DNA of 32,416 bases from Arthrobacter sp. Its GTDB lineage: Bacteria; Actinomycetota; Actinomycetes; Actinomycetales; Micrococcaceae. The stretch spans positions 1 to 32,416 of the forward strand of contig JAPSIT010000014.1 of assembly GCA_031178585.1 (NCBI GenBank), given 5' to 3'. The stretch's first letter is position 1. The number at the start of each line of letters is the position of its first letter. The notes beneath the pieces were generated by a model. It searched no databases, had not been told where the DNA came from, and worked only from the letters and a program-made list of their open reading frames with translations. Shown here piece after piece: positions 23,703-31,051 of the stretch. The position numbers and the translations under genes were made by a program.

Positions 23703-25407
23703 GGACGAGGCTCGCTTTCCGGTTCATGGTGTAACTCATGTCAGTGTCTGTAACGGCCCCTGCTTCTAGGGCTCCTGCGCCAGCCGCATGCGCCTCCGGC
23801 ATGCCGTCCCCGCGGTAATGCGCACCCAGTGACATGCGGCGCTCGCGGGCGGCATGGACCAAAAGCTGGGCGGCCAGCAGGAGGTTGGCATCCTCGTGCT
23901 CCCGCGGATCCTCCACGTCTGGCACGCTCTCGGGACGGACTACGGCGGCCCACGCCCCGAGCGCGGCCCCGGCCTCACGCAGCTGCGCCCCGGTACGAAG
24001 CACGCCGGCTTTGGCAGTCATCAGCCGCCGCAGCGCTGCCCTGGAGAACGGGCCAGGTTTGGCGAAGGAGGTCTCGATGGGCCCGGGAGCAGGAATCCGG
24101 TCGAACTCCCAGCTCGGCATAGTCACCGTGCCAGCGGTTGTATCGCCAAGGAATGCTTCAACGGCGCGCCGGCCGAAAACGAGTCCTTCAAGGAGGGAGT
24201 TGCTCGCCAGGCGGTTCGCGCCTTGGACTCCGGTGCAGGCGACTTCGCCGGCTGCATAGAGGCCCGGGACCGTGGTGCGGCCGTGCAGGTCGGTGGAGAC
24301 GCCGCCCATCCAGTAGTGTGCCGCGGGTGCTACGGGGACGAGGTCCCTGGTCCAGTCGACGCCGGCCTCGCCGGTCCGGCGCGTGATGGTGGGGAAACGC
24401 TTCGCCAGGAAGCCGGCTCCCCTGGCGTCCTCGATCACGCGGGCGTCGAGGTATACGTGGCCGTTGGGGTCGCCCAGTGCTGCCAGGTGGAGGGCAATGC
24501 AGCGGGAAACGACGTCCCGTGGGGCGAGTTCGGCGTCTGCATGGTAATCCGGCATGAAGCGGTGGCCGCGGGCATCCACCAGGACGGCACCCTCGCCCCG
24601 GACCGCTTCGGAAATCAGCAGCGGATCCTGGTTACCCTCGGACTCTGCCGCTTCAGCGGTTCGGATCATGCACGTGGGATGGAACTGGAAGAACTCGAGG
24701 TCCGCCACGGCGGCGCCCGCACGCCATGCCAGCGCCAGGCCATCCGCGGTGGCCACAGAAGGGTTGGTGGTCTGGGCGAAAAGCTGCCCGGCGCCGCCGG
24801 TGGCAAGCAGCACCGCGTCGGCCTGCATACTTTTCGGCTGGCCGTCGTGCAGGTACTCCACGCCCGTCACCCGTCCGCCCGACTGCGTGAGCGCAGTGGT
24901 GCGGGCATGTCCCAAAAGCCGGATCTTTCCGGAAGCCTGGGCAGCCAGCACGGCGCAGATCAAGGCGTTCGCGATTCCCGCGCCGGTGGCGTCGCCGCCG
25001 GCGTGCAAAATGCGCGGTGCTGAGTGGGCGGCTTCCAGGCCCAAGGCGGGATCGCCGTCGTCGTCCATGTCAAAGCGCACGCCGAAGCGTTCCAGCCCCG
25101 CGATGTCCCGGCGTGCTTCAGTGCAAAGCACCCGGACGGCGTCCGGTTTGCAGTGGCCGCCGCCAGCCTTCAGCGTGTCAGCGATATGCGCAGCCACGGT
25201 GTCACCCGGTGCCGGCTCTTCGAGGACAGCCGAAATGCCGCCCTGGGCGTAATACGTATTGCTGTCGGCGAGCGCGGCCTTGGTCAGCAGCACGACGTCG
25301 GCCCCGGCCTCGGAGGCGAGCAGTGCAGCATACAGACCGGCAATGCCGCTGCCGACGACTATGAGCCGTCGGGCGCCGGAGCAGCCGCTTCCGTTGGGCT
25401 GGACCAT
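23695..25407 (-). CDS. nadB: L-aspartate oxidase
   Basis: This FAD enzyme of about 570 residues oxidises aspartate to iminoaspartate, the first step of NAD synthesis. Its features are RRLIVVGSGIAGLYAALLAS (Rossmann motif), DSNTYYAQGGISAVLEE, APRILHAGGDATGAGIANAL, ADLEFFQFHPTCM and HYWMGGVSTDLHGRTTVPGL with YAAGEVACTGVQGANRLASN. The ATG at 25407 is chosen since GTGAGG lies 6 nt upstream; an in-frame ATG at 25431 would add eight residues with a poorer site (CAGGG 5 nt before). It follows nadA after about 85-110 bp that carry a tandem repeat. It overlaps nadC by 8 nt. Confidence 0.96.
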   Translation of the reverse strand: MVQPNGSGCSGARRLIVVGSGIAGLYAALLASEAGADVVLLTKAALADSNTYYAQGGISAVLEEPAPGDTVAAHIADTLKAGGGHCKPDAVRVLCTEARRDIAGLERFGVRFDMDDDGDPALGLEAAHSAPRILHAGGDATGAGIANALICAVLAAQASGKIRLLGHARTTALTQSGGRVTGVEYLHDGQPKSMQADAVLLATGGAGQLFAQTTNPSVATADGLALAWRAGAAVADLEFFQFHPTCMIRTAEAAESEGNQDPLLISEAVRGEGAVLVDARGHRFMPDYHADAELAPRDVVSRCIALHLAALGDPNGHVYLDARVIEDARGAGFLAKRFPTITRRTGEAGVDWTRDLVPVAPAAHYWMGGVSTDLHGRTTVPGLYAAGEVACTGVQGANRLASNSLLEGLVFGRRAVEAFLGDTTAGTVTMPSWEFDRIPAPGPIETSFAKPGPFSRAALRRLMTAKAGVLRTGAQLREAGAALGAWAAVVRPESVPDVEDPREHEDANLLLAAQLLVHAARERRMSLGAHYRGDGMPEAHAAGAGALEAGAVTDTDMSYTMNRKASLVHD

Positions 25408-25457
25408 CCGAGCCTCACTTTCCCGTGTCATTGGGCCCTGCCGCTGTTAATTTGGGC

Positions 25458-25502
25458 TTGAGTGTCATTAGGTTTGAGTGTCATTGAAGCTTGAGTGACA
25501 CT
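25458..25502 (-). repeat. Tandem repeat between nadA and nadB
   Basis: On the minus strand the 12-mer AATGACACTCAA occurs twice exactly (25485-25474, 25469-25458) and once as AGTGTCACTCAA (25502-25491), with a period of 16-17 bp. A partial fourth copy (AATGACAC) includes the possible upstream nadB ATG at 25431. The first copy contains AGTGTCACT, a near-perfect dyad. It may be an RNA or protein binding array, or slippage-born duplications of a start-site sequence. Confidence 0.7.
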
Positions 25503-25515
25503 GCGGCTTGCGGTT

Positions 25516-26823
25516 TCACTGGGGCTTCGCGGCCAGCATGCGCTCGAGAGCGATCCTGGCGTTCTGCTGCACGGCGTCATCAACGGTGATGCGGTTGACC
25601 ACTCGGCCGGCAACGAGCTCCTCCAGCACCCAGGCCAGGTAGCCGGGGTGGATCCGGTACATGGTGGAGCATGGGCAGATCACGGGGTCGAGGCAGAAGA
25701 TGGTGTGCTGCGGGTACTGCGCGGCGAGCCTGTTGACCATGTTGATCTCGGTACCGATGGCGAACACGGTCGGTTCTTCTGCAGCGGCGATCGCCTTCTG
25801 GATGAAGTCCGTGGACCCGGCGGAGTCTGCTGCGTCCACCACTTCCATGGGGCATTCGGGGTGGACGATCACATTGACGCCGGGGAAATCAGCACGGGCC
25901 TTCTCAATTTGCGCCACGCTGAAGCGCTTGTGAACCGAGCAGAAACCGTGCCACAGGATCACGCGGGAATCCAGCAGCGCCTGCCCGTCGTTGCCGCCGA
26001 GCTCCTTGCGCGGGTTCCACATGGGCATCTGCTCAAGGGGCACGCCCAGCGCTTTGGCGGTGTTGCGGCCCAGGTGCTGGTCAGGGAAGAACAGCACACG
26101 CTGCCCCCGTTCGAAGGCCCATTCAAGGACCGTCTTGGCGTTGGAGGACGTGCACACAATGCCGCCGTGCTTGCCGCAGAAAGCCTTCAGTGCCGCGGAG
26201 GAGTTCATGTAGGTGACAGGAATGACCGGAACCCGGCCGTCGGCGTCGGGTTCGGTGCCGAAGATCTCTTCCAGTTGCTCCCAGCACTCCTCCACTGACT
26301 CCTCGTCCGCCATGTCGGCCATCGAGCACCCCGCGGCGAGGTTCGGCAGGATGACTGCCTGCTCCGGCTTCGAAAGGGTGTCGGCAGTCTCAGCCATGAA
26401 GTGCACGCCGCAGAAGACGATGGCCTCGGCGTCGGGACGGGTGAGGGCGGCGTTGGCCAGCTGGAAGGAATCGCCTACGAAATCGGCGTACTGCACCACC
26501 TCGTCGCGCTGGTAGAAGTGCCCCAGGATGACGGCGCGGTCCCCGAGTGTGGCCTTGGCTGCGAGGATCCGGGCATCGAGCTCGGCATCGCTCGCGAGCT
26601 TGTACTCCTCCGGGAGCTGGCCCTGCCGGGGCGTCGATGGAGGGGCGACGTCAGCGCTGGATGCGCCCGGGCCGTAGGCAGGCACACCGGCAAGGGCTTC
26701 AGCGAGGTCGTAGTCCCACGGCCCCCTGGCGAGCGCGGAGCTGCATGTGCTGCCTGCGGCGGACGCGCCTTTCTCGGCCTGCTCACGCGTAATCAGCTGG
26801 ATTGCCGTGTTGACGCTGCTCAT
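25516..26823 (-). CDS. nadA: Quinolinate synthase
   Basis: The 435-residue long-form NadA condenses iminoaspartate with dihydroxyacetone phosphate to quinolinate using an oxygen-sensitive [4Fe-4S] cluster. Cluster cysteines are Cys138 in IVFCGVHFMAETA, Cys224 in GGIVCTSSNAK and the pair 383/385 in DPVICPCSTMYRIHPG. Other marks are AVILGHFYQRDEVVQYADF, FFPDQHLGRNTA and HPECPMEVVDAAD. The N-terminal about 70 residues are a variable extension. AGGAG lies 7 nt before the ATG. The start overlaps the nrtR stop by 4 nt (ATGA), so regulator and enzyme are coupled. Confidence 0.97.
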   Translation of the reverse strand: MSSVNTAIQLITREQAEKGASAAGSTCSSALARGPWDYDLAEALAGVPAYGPGASSADVAPPSTPRQGQLPEEYKLASDAELDARILAAKATLGDRAVILGHFYQRDEVVQYADFVGDSFQLANAALTRPDAEAIVFCGVHFMAETADTLSKPEQAVILPNLAAGCSMADMADEESVEECWEQLEEIFGTEPDADGRVPVIPVTYMNSSAALKAFCGKHGGIVCTSSNAKTVLEWAFERGQRVLFFPDQHLGRNTAKALGVPLEQMPMWNPRKELGGNDGQALLDSRVILWHGFCSVHKRFSVAQIEKARADFPGVNVIVHPECPMEVVDAADSAGSTDFIQKAIAAAEEPTVFAIGTEINMVNRLAAQYPQHTIFCLDPVICPCSTMYRIHPGYLAWVLEELVAGRVVNRITVDDAVQQNARIALERMLAAKPQ

Positions 26824-27539
26824 GGGGTGCTCCTGTTATCTGGGTCAAGGCCGGGGCGGCCGGTGTATCGGTAGAGGCGGGGCGGGCGGTGCTTGCCGCC
26901 CTGGAGGTATTCACCGGTTTCTTCGATGTCCGGTGTGGCTTTGATCTGGCGCCGGAAGTTGGCCGGATCCAAGTGCGTGTCCAGGACGGCCTCATAAACC
27001 TCCCGGACCTGGGCGAGCGTGAAGTACTCGCCGAGGAAGTGGTACGCGATGGAGCCGTAAGCGAGCTTGTTGCGGAGCCGCCAGAGGGCATAGTCAACGA
27101 TGGCGTTGTGGTCGAAGGCCAGGTCTCCCAGCTTGTCCGCCCGGAACCACCTGACATTTTCGGATTCCGTGGTCAGCGCGGCCTCGGTGGGCTGGACCAG
27201 CGCCCAGTACACAATCGAAACCACCCTCTGGGTGGGTGAACGGTGGAGGCCGCCGAAGGCGTACAGCTGTTCGAGGTAGCTTGGCGTCAGGCCCGTAGTT
27301 TCGCGAAGGTTCCGCGAGGCGGCGTCCTGCAGCGATTCGGAGTGGGTCAGCGGACCGCCGGGAAGCGCCCACAGGCCTTTGTACGGTTCGCGGATGCGGC
27401 GCACCAGCGGGAGCCACAGCGTGGGGCGGCCCGACGCCTCGCTGGGGCGGAGCGCGAAGATCACGGTGGAGATGGCGAGCGACGGCGGCGCGGTCTGCCG
27501 CTCGGCCACGTTCGCTGATGTGGTGTACACGGTATTCAC
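26820..27539 (-). CDS. nrtR: NrtR-type Nudix-related regulator of NAD synthesis
   Basis: The 239-residue protein has an N-terminal Nudix-like domain (about 20-150) and a C-terminal winged helix (about 160-215, FLGEYFTLAQVREVYEAVLD then NFRRQIKAT). The Nudix box (about 62-84, GPLTHSESLQDAASRNLRET) keeps the first Glu but reads RNLRET where an active hydrolase has REUxEE. Catalysis is therefore probably lost, as in NrtR repressors that bind ADP-ribose. It is the first gene of the nad operon, overlapping nadA by 4 nt, with a dyad in its promoter: autoregulation and control of nadABC by NAD status is the natural reading. Start GTG; the ribosome site is weak. Confidence 0.88.
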   Translation of the reverse strand: MNTVYTTSANVAERQTAPPSLAISTVIFALRPSEASGRPTLWLPLVRRIREPYKGLWALPGGPLTHSESLQDAASRNLRETTGLTPSYLEQLYAFGGLHRSPTQRVVSIVYWALVQPTEAALTTESENVRWFRADKLGDLAFDHNAIVDYALWRLRNKLAYGSIAYHFLGEYFTLAQVREVYEAVLDTHLDPANFRRQIKATPDIEETGEYLQGGKHRPPRLYRYTGRPGLDPDNRSTP

Positions 27540-27584
27540 CCGCTTCGCTGCGTCGCTGGGAGGCCCTGGCGGCCGTTCCCGTTA

Positions 27585-27603
27585 GTTATAGTCAAAATGA
27601 CTA
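27585..27603 (-). promoter_or_regulatory. nrtR-nad operon promoter with NrtR-like operator
   Basis: TAGTCA-N3-TGACTA (27589-27603) is a perfect 6-bp dyad. On the minus strand TATAAC (27590-27585, 5/6) follows directly as the -10. Transcription would start about 40 nt before the nrtR GTG. A bound repressor would cover the spacer. NrtR sites are palindromes of this size; the exact actinobacterial consensus is not checked here. Confidence 0.6.
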
Positions 27604-27666
27604 GAACTGATTCTACGGGTGGACGGGCGAAGAACAAAATGTTTCGGGAAGCGGTACTGCCTGCCG

Positions 27667-28146
27667 CTAGGGACGGGCCTGGGCGGCCACCGTCTCCAGC
27701 AGGGGCAGCGTCCTGCCCTGGAAGTGGGTGTTTAATACGATCACCGACGACGAGCGAAGCACGGTTTTGGTGGCAATCATGGCATCCAGTACGCGCTGCA
27801 GGTCCGAATTCGAGCGGGCGGCAATGCGGGCCATCAGGTCAAAACCGCCGGAAACAGTGTGGATCTCGATCAGCTCGGGAATGTCCGCGAGCGCCTCGAC
27901 CACCGCGTCGTGCCCAAGGTCCTGGTTGATGGTGAGCGAGCAGAACGCGACAACAGGAAAGCCGAACCCGGAAGGGTCCGGTTGCGGCACCCAGGACCCG
28001 ATGACTCCATTCTCGGTCATCCGGTCCAGCCGGGACTGAACTGTGGCGCGCGCGATTTTGAGCACCCGTGAAGCCTCGAGCACCGAGGATTTCGGGGAAT
28101 CCGTAAAGAATCTGACAATTTTGGCGTCCAGGCCGTCGACTGCCAT
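27667..28146 (-). CDS. Lrp/AsnC family transcriptional regulator
   Basis: This 159-residue protein has an N-terminal helix-turn-helix (MAVDGLDAKIVRFFTDSPKS, then VLKIARATVQSRLDRMTENG) and a C-terminal RAM (ACT-like) ligand domain with HTVSGGFDLMARIAARSNSD. The start at 28146 has AGGAAG about 6 nt upstream; a frame open 91 codons further is spurious because it covers the intergenic region and the divergent gene start. It is divergent from an APC amino-acid permease, and the 2-oxo acid dehydrogenase operon follows that. Lrp members commonly control amino-acid uptake and catabolism and sense the amino acid itself, so control of the permease is likely and of the dehydrogenase possible. Confidence 0.92.
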   Translation of the reverse strand: MAVDGLDAKIVRFFTDSPKSSVLEASRVLKIARATVQSRLDRMTENGVIGSWVPQPDPSGFGFPVVAFCSLTINQDLGHDAVVEALADIPELIEIHTVSGGFDLMARIAARSNSDLQRVLDAMIATKTVLRSSSVIVLNTHFQGRTLPLLETVAAQARP

Positions 28147-28200
28147 CACTCTTCCTCGCCGTTGGGGACCCAGAACAGCAGTCTGCAAGTCCATTCCCAG

Positions 28201-28229
28201 TTGCTGTGCACAATGTGCTCTCATATTCT
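28201..28229 (+). promoter_or_regulatory. Permease promoter and candidate Lrp site
   Basis: TTGCTG (28201-28206), 17 bp and TATTCT (28224-28229) form a plausible rightward promoter. The palindrome TGTGCACA (28205-28212) overlaps the -35, and GCTGTG/CACAGC (28203-28208, 28229-28234) frame the whole element. This AT-richer patch in the 178-bp divergent region is the likely Lrp-family operator. Confidence 0.5.
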
Positions 28230-28324
28230 CACAGCCGGATGCAGTGGCGGCGGCCACAAGACGGTAAATTCGAAAGGTCCCAAAAAGACCCCTGATTCCA
28301 TCGACCCCAAGAAGGTACGCAGGC

Positions 28325-29779
28325 ATGACAATGAAGTCCACGGCAGAGCGTCCGCCAGCAGAACTCGGCCACAGCATGAAACCCCGCCAGCTGACCATGA
28401 TGGGCCTGGGCAGCGCCATCGGAGCCGGGCTCTTTCTGGGCTCAGGCGCCGGAGTCCAGTCCGCCGGCCCGGCAGTCCTCCTTTCCTACCTCGTAGCCGG
28501 AACGCTGATCATTCTGGTCATGTGGGCCCTCGGCGAGATGGCCGCAGCCAACCCCAACAGCGGAGCGTTCTCCGTCTACGCCGAGAAGGCCATGGGCAAG
28601 ACCGCGGGCGCCACCGTGGGCTGGCTCTGGTGGCTGCAGCTTGTGGTGGTCATCGCGGCGGAAGCGCTCGGTGCTGCGGGGCTGCTGTTTTCGGTCTGGC
28701 CGGTGGTTCCGGTTTGGGCCTTGGCCCTCACGTTCATGGTGGTGTTTACCGCCATCAACCTTGCGGGGGTAAAGAACTTCGGTGAATTTGAGTTCTGGTT
28801 CGCCATCCTCAAAGTCGCTGCAATCGTGGCGTTCCTGGCCATCGGCGCCGCGCTGCTCCTTGGAGTCCTGCCTGGCGTATCCTCCCCGGGCCTGGCCAAC
28901 ATCACCGGCGATTTTGCTCCCGCCGGCCTCGGCGGCATTGCCACCGCCCTGTTTGTGGTGATTTTTGCCTTCGGCGGTACAGAAATCGTCAGCGTCGCCG
29001 CCGCAGAGACCGAGAACCCGGAACGCAGCGTGGCCCAGGCCATCCGCACAGTGGTCTGGCGCATCCTGGTCTTCTACATCGGATCCGTGTTCGTCATCGC
29101 CGCAGTGCTTCCGGCCAGCTCCGAGGCACTGGCATCGCCCTTTGCCGGCGTCCTGGACGCCGCCCGCATCCCCGGTGCCGCAACAGCAATAACCCTGGTA
29201 GCCGTCGTCGCGCTTCTTTCCGCACTCAACGCCAACCTGTACGGCGCCTCCCGCATGGTGTACTCCCTCTCGCAGCGCCGTGAGGCACCCCGCTTCCTGT
29301 CGGCACTGAGCGGCGCCAAGGTGCCGATGGTCGCCGTCGGTGTCTCCGTGGCATTCGGTTTTATCGCCACTGTCCTGGAGCTGTTGTTCCCCGAACGGAT
29401 CCTGCCTGCACTGTTCCAGCTGGTCGGTTCGACGTGCCTGGTGGTGTGGGGCTCGGCCCTCGTTTCCCAGCTGATCCTCCGCCGCCGTGCAGACCGTGAA
29501 GGCTCTCCCCTGCCCCTGCGGATGAAGGGTTTCCCGGCCCTCACGGTGTTCGGGCTGGTGCTGCTGGGACTGGTTTTCGCCGTGGGCTTCAGTGCTGAGA
29601 GCAGCCGCGTCCAGCTGGTCAGCACTCTTGTGCTCATTGCAGGCATCGCGGCAGCGTGCCGCCTCGGGGCACGCTTTGCAGCCAAGCCCGCTCAAAGCGG
29701 GCAGCAGGGCGAGCCTGCACCGGGCGAGACAGCACCGGGCGAGCGTGCACCGGGCGAGACGGCCCGGCTTCCCAAGTAA
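28325..29779 (+). CDS. APC-superfamily amino-acid permease
   Basis: The 484-residue membrane protein has about twelve hydrophobic segments and the amino-acid transporter (AAT) signature. KPRQLTMMGLGSAIGAGLFL (TM1 with the GlyxxGly substrate loop) is at about 19-38, then LGEMAAANPNSGAFSVYAEK, and FAFGGTEIVSVAAAETENPE (TM6 unwound region) follow. ALNANLYGASRMVYSLSQR is also typical. It imports an amino acid with protons; the substrate is not shown. The C-terminal tail carries three near-identical PGE(T/R)A units. GAAGG lies 9 nt before the ATG; a second ATG two codons on is possible. Divergent from an Lrp regulator. Confidence 0.93.
   Translation: MTMKSTAERPPAELGHSMKPRQLTMMGLGSAIGAGLFLGSGAGVQSAGPAVLLSYLVAGTLIILVMWALGEMAAANPNSGAFSVYAEKAMGKTAGATVGWLWWLQLVVVIAAEALGAAGLLFSVWPVVPVWALALTFMVVFTAINLAGVKNFGEFEFWFAILKVAAIVAFLAIGAALLLGVLPGVSSPGLANITGDFAPAGLGGIATALFVVIFAFGGTEIVSVAAAETENPERSVAQAIRTVVWRILVFYIGSVFVIAAVLPASSEALASPFAGVLDAARIPGAATAITLVAVVALLSALNANLYGASRMVYSLSQRREAPRFLSALSGAKVPMVAVGVSVAFGFIATVLELLFPERILPALFQLVGSTCLVVWGSALVSQLILRRRADREGSPLPLRMKGFPALTVFGLVLLGLVFAVGFSAESSRVQLVSTLVLIAGIAAACRLGARFAAKPAQSGQQGEPAPGETAPGERAPGETARLPK
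29717..29758 (+). repeat. Tandem 15-bp repeat inside the permease gene
   Basis: GCACCGGGCGAG recurs at 29717, 29732 and 29747 (period 15), encoding APGET-APGER-APGET at the cytoplasmic C-terminus. Repeat number probably varies between strains. Confidence 0.75.
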
Positions 29780-29792
29780 GCAGCAGCTCGCC

Positions 29793-29836
29793 CCGTTCCC
29801 AGCGCTGAGAACGGCGCCAACTGAGAACGGCGTCAA
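29793..29836 (+). repeat. Tandem 16-bp duplication and hairpin after the permease gene
   Basis: CTGAGAACGGCGCCAA (29805-29820) is followed directly by CTGAGAACGGCGTCAA (29821-29836). The first copy also pairs as CCGTTC (29793-29798) with GAACGG (29809-29814) around the palindrome CAGCGCTG. No T-run follows. Confidence 0.6.
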
Positions 29837-29878
29837 CTGCTGCCCAGTCAGGGCAACTGCAACCGGCAGGGATACGGG

Positions 29879-29921
29879 AAGGCCGGCCGGGCCGCACATT
29901 TTGTGCAGCAAGGCCGGCCTT
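29879..29921 (+). terminator. Two-tier hairpin between the permease and the E1 operon
   Basis: AAGGCCGGCC (29879-29888) pairs with GGCCGGCCTT (29912-29921), and inside its loop GCACA-N3-TGTGC (29894-29906) forms a second stem. This long perfect structure is probably the permease terminator and isolates the next promoter, though no T-run follows. Confidence 0.65.
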
Positions 29922-29965
29922 CTGCCGTGCGGTCATGACACTCTGAGCGGCCCTCACTTCGCTGA

Positions 29966-29997
29966 TTGCCCAGCACCTGCATGGTGACTAGGGTCAC
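29966..29997 (+). promoter_or_regulatory. Leaderless promoter and dyad operator of the E1 operon
   Basis: TTGCCC (29966-29971), 17 bp, TAGGGT (29989-29994), 7 nt and the ATG at 30002: transcription is expected to start on the A of the ATG. GTGAC-TAGG-GTCAC (29984-29997) is a perfect 5-bp dyad covering the -10, which suits a repressor. Confidence 0.6.
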
Positions 29998-30001
29998 AGA
30001 C

Positions 30002-31051
30002 ATGGATACTTTGTCCCTTCCGGACGACGGCGGCGCTGCCGTCCCGCCCACACCCGACCAGCTGCGTGAGCTGTATTTGCTCATGGCTGCGGTCCGCCAG
30101 CTCGATGTCACGGCCGTTGCCTGGCAGCGCCAGGGCATCATTCCCGGCTACGCCCCGGAGCTCGGCCAGGAAGCCGCCCAGGTGGGCAGCGGGTACGCCG
30201 TGGACACCTCGCGGGACTTCGTCTTCCCCACGTACCGGGAGATGGGCGTGGCCCGCGCCATGGGTGTGGACATGGTGAAGTACATGTCCACCCACAAGGC
30301 CAGCTGGCACGGCGGGCTTTACGATCCGCAAACAACGCGTCTGGCTCCCATCCAGGCAGTCGTTGCCGGCTCCGTACTGCACGCTGTGGGCTGGGCCCAC
30401 GGCCAGACGCTTGCCCGCACCGCCAACGGCAGGCTCGCCGTCGCGATGACCTACTTCGGCGACGGAGCCTCCTCGCAGGGGGACGTCCATGAGGCGATGA
30501 ACTTTGCAGCAGTGCTGAAGGCGCCCGTGGTGTTCTTCGTCCAGAACAACGGCTGGGCGATCTCGGTTCCCACCGAGCGGCAGGTTGCCGGCGGCTCCGT
30601 GGCCGCCCGTGCAGCCGGTTATGGCATTCCCGCGCTGCAGGTGGACGGCAACGACGTCGTCGCCGTCCTCCAGGCCACGCAGCGCGCCTTCGCCCACTGC
30701 CGCTCCGGAAACGGCCCCGTAGTGATCGAGGCCATGACCTACCGCCGCGGCCCGCACTCCACCTCCGACGATCCCGGGCGCTACCGCTCGCTCAGCGAGG
30801 AACGCGACGGTGCCGGCGCGGATCCGCTGGACCGGTTCCGGCAGCAGCTGCTCAGCGACGGGATTGCCGACGAAGAGTTCTTCGCCCAGGCGCGTGCCGC
30901 CGCCGTCGCCGAAGCAGACACAGTCCGCGAAGGCCTCGAAGCCCTCGCTCCCCGGCCTGGCAGTGAAATGTTTGACCTCGTCTTCCAGGAACCAACGCCC
31001 GCATTGCAGTCCCAGGCCGCCAACTGGCGCGAGGAGTCAGAACATGTCTGA
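30002..31051 (+). CDS. 2-oxo acid dehydrogenase E1 component, alpha subunit
   Basis: This 349-residue thiamine-diphosphate subunit carries the binding motif GDG (153-155) ... NN (182-183) in AMTYFGDGASSQGDVHEAMN and PVVFFVQNNGWAIS. FPTYREMGVARAMGVDM and RRGPHSTSDDPGRYR (regulatory loop region) are typical of the heterotetrameric E1 of branched-chain oxo acid or pyruvate dehydrogenases. With E1 beta it decarboxylates a 2-oxo acid and acylates the lipoyl domain of E2. Neighbouring Lrp and permease genes favour branched-chain substrates, but pyruvate cannot be excluded. I choose the ATG at 30002 by the leaderless promoter; the frame is open to 29966 (TTG) and has an ATG at 29981. It overlaps E1 beta by 8 nt. 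Confidence 0.92.
   Translation: MDTLSLPDDGGAAVPPTPDQLRELYLLMAAVRQLDVTAVAWQRQGIIPGYAPELGQEAAQVGSGYAVDTSRDFVFPTYREMGVARAMGVDMVKYMSTHKASWHGGLYDPQTTRLAPIQAVVAGSVLHAVGWAHGQTLARTANGRLAVAMTYFGDGASSQGDVHEAMNFAAVLKAPVVFFVQNNGWAISVPTERQVAGGSVAARAAGYGIPALQVDGNDVVAVLQATQRAFAHCRSGNGPVVIEAMTYRRGPHSTSDDPGRYRSLSEERDGAGADPLDRFRQQLLSDGIADEEFFAQARAAAVAEADTVREGLEALAPRPGSEMFDLVFQEPTPALQSQAANWREESEHV

Noticed and set aside
25458..25502. CRISPR array between nadA and nadB
   Set aside because: Units are 12 bp with 4-5 bp spacers and no cas genes; too short for a CRISPR array.
28442..29911. A 489-codon open frame opposite the permease
   Set aside because: Gly/Asp/His-rich shadow of the permease codons without any recognisable domain.
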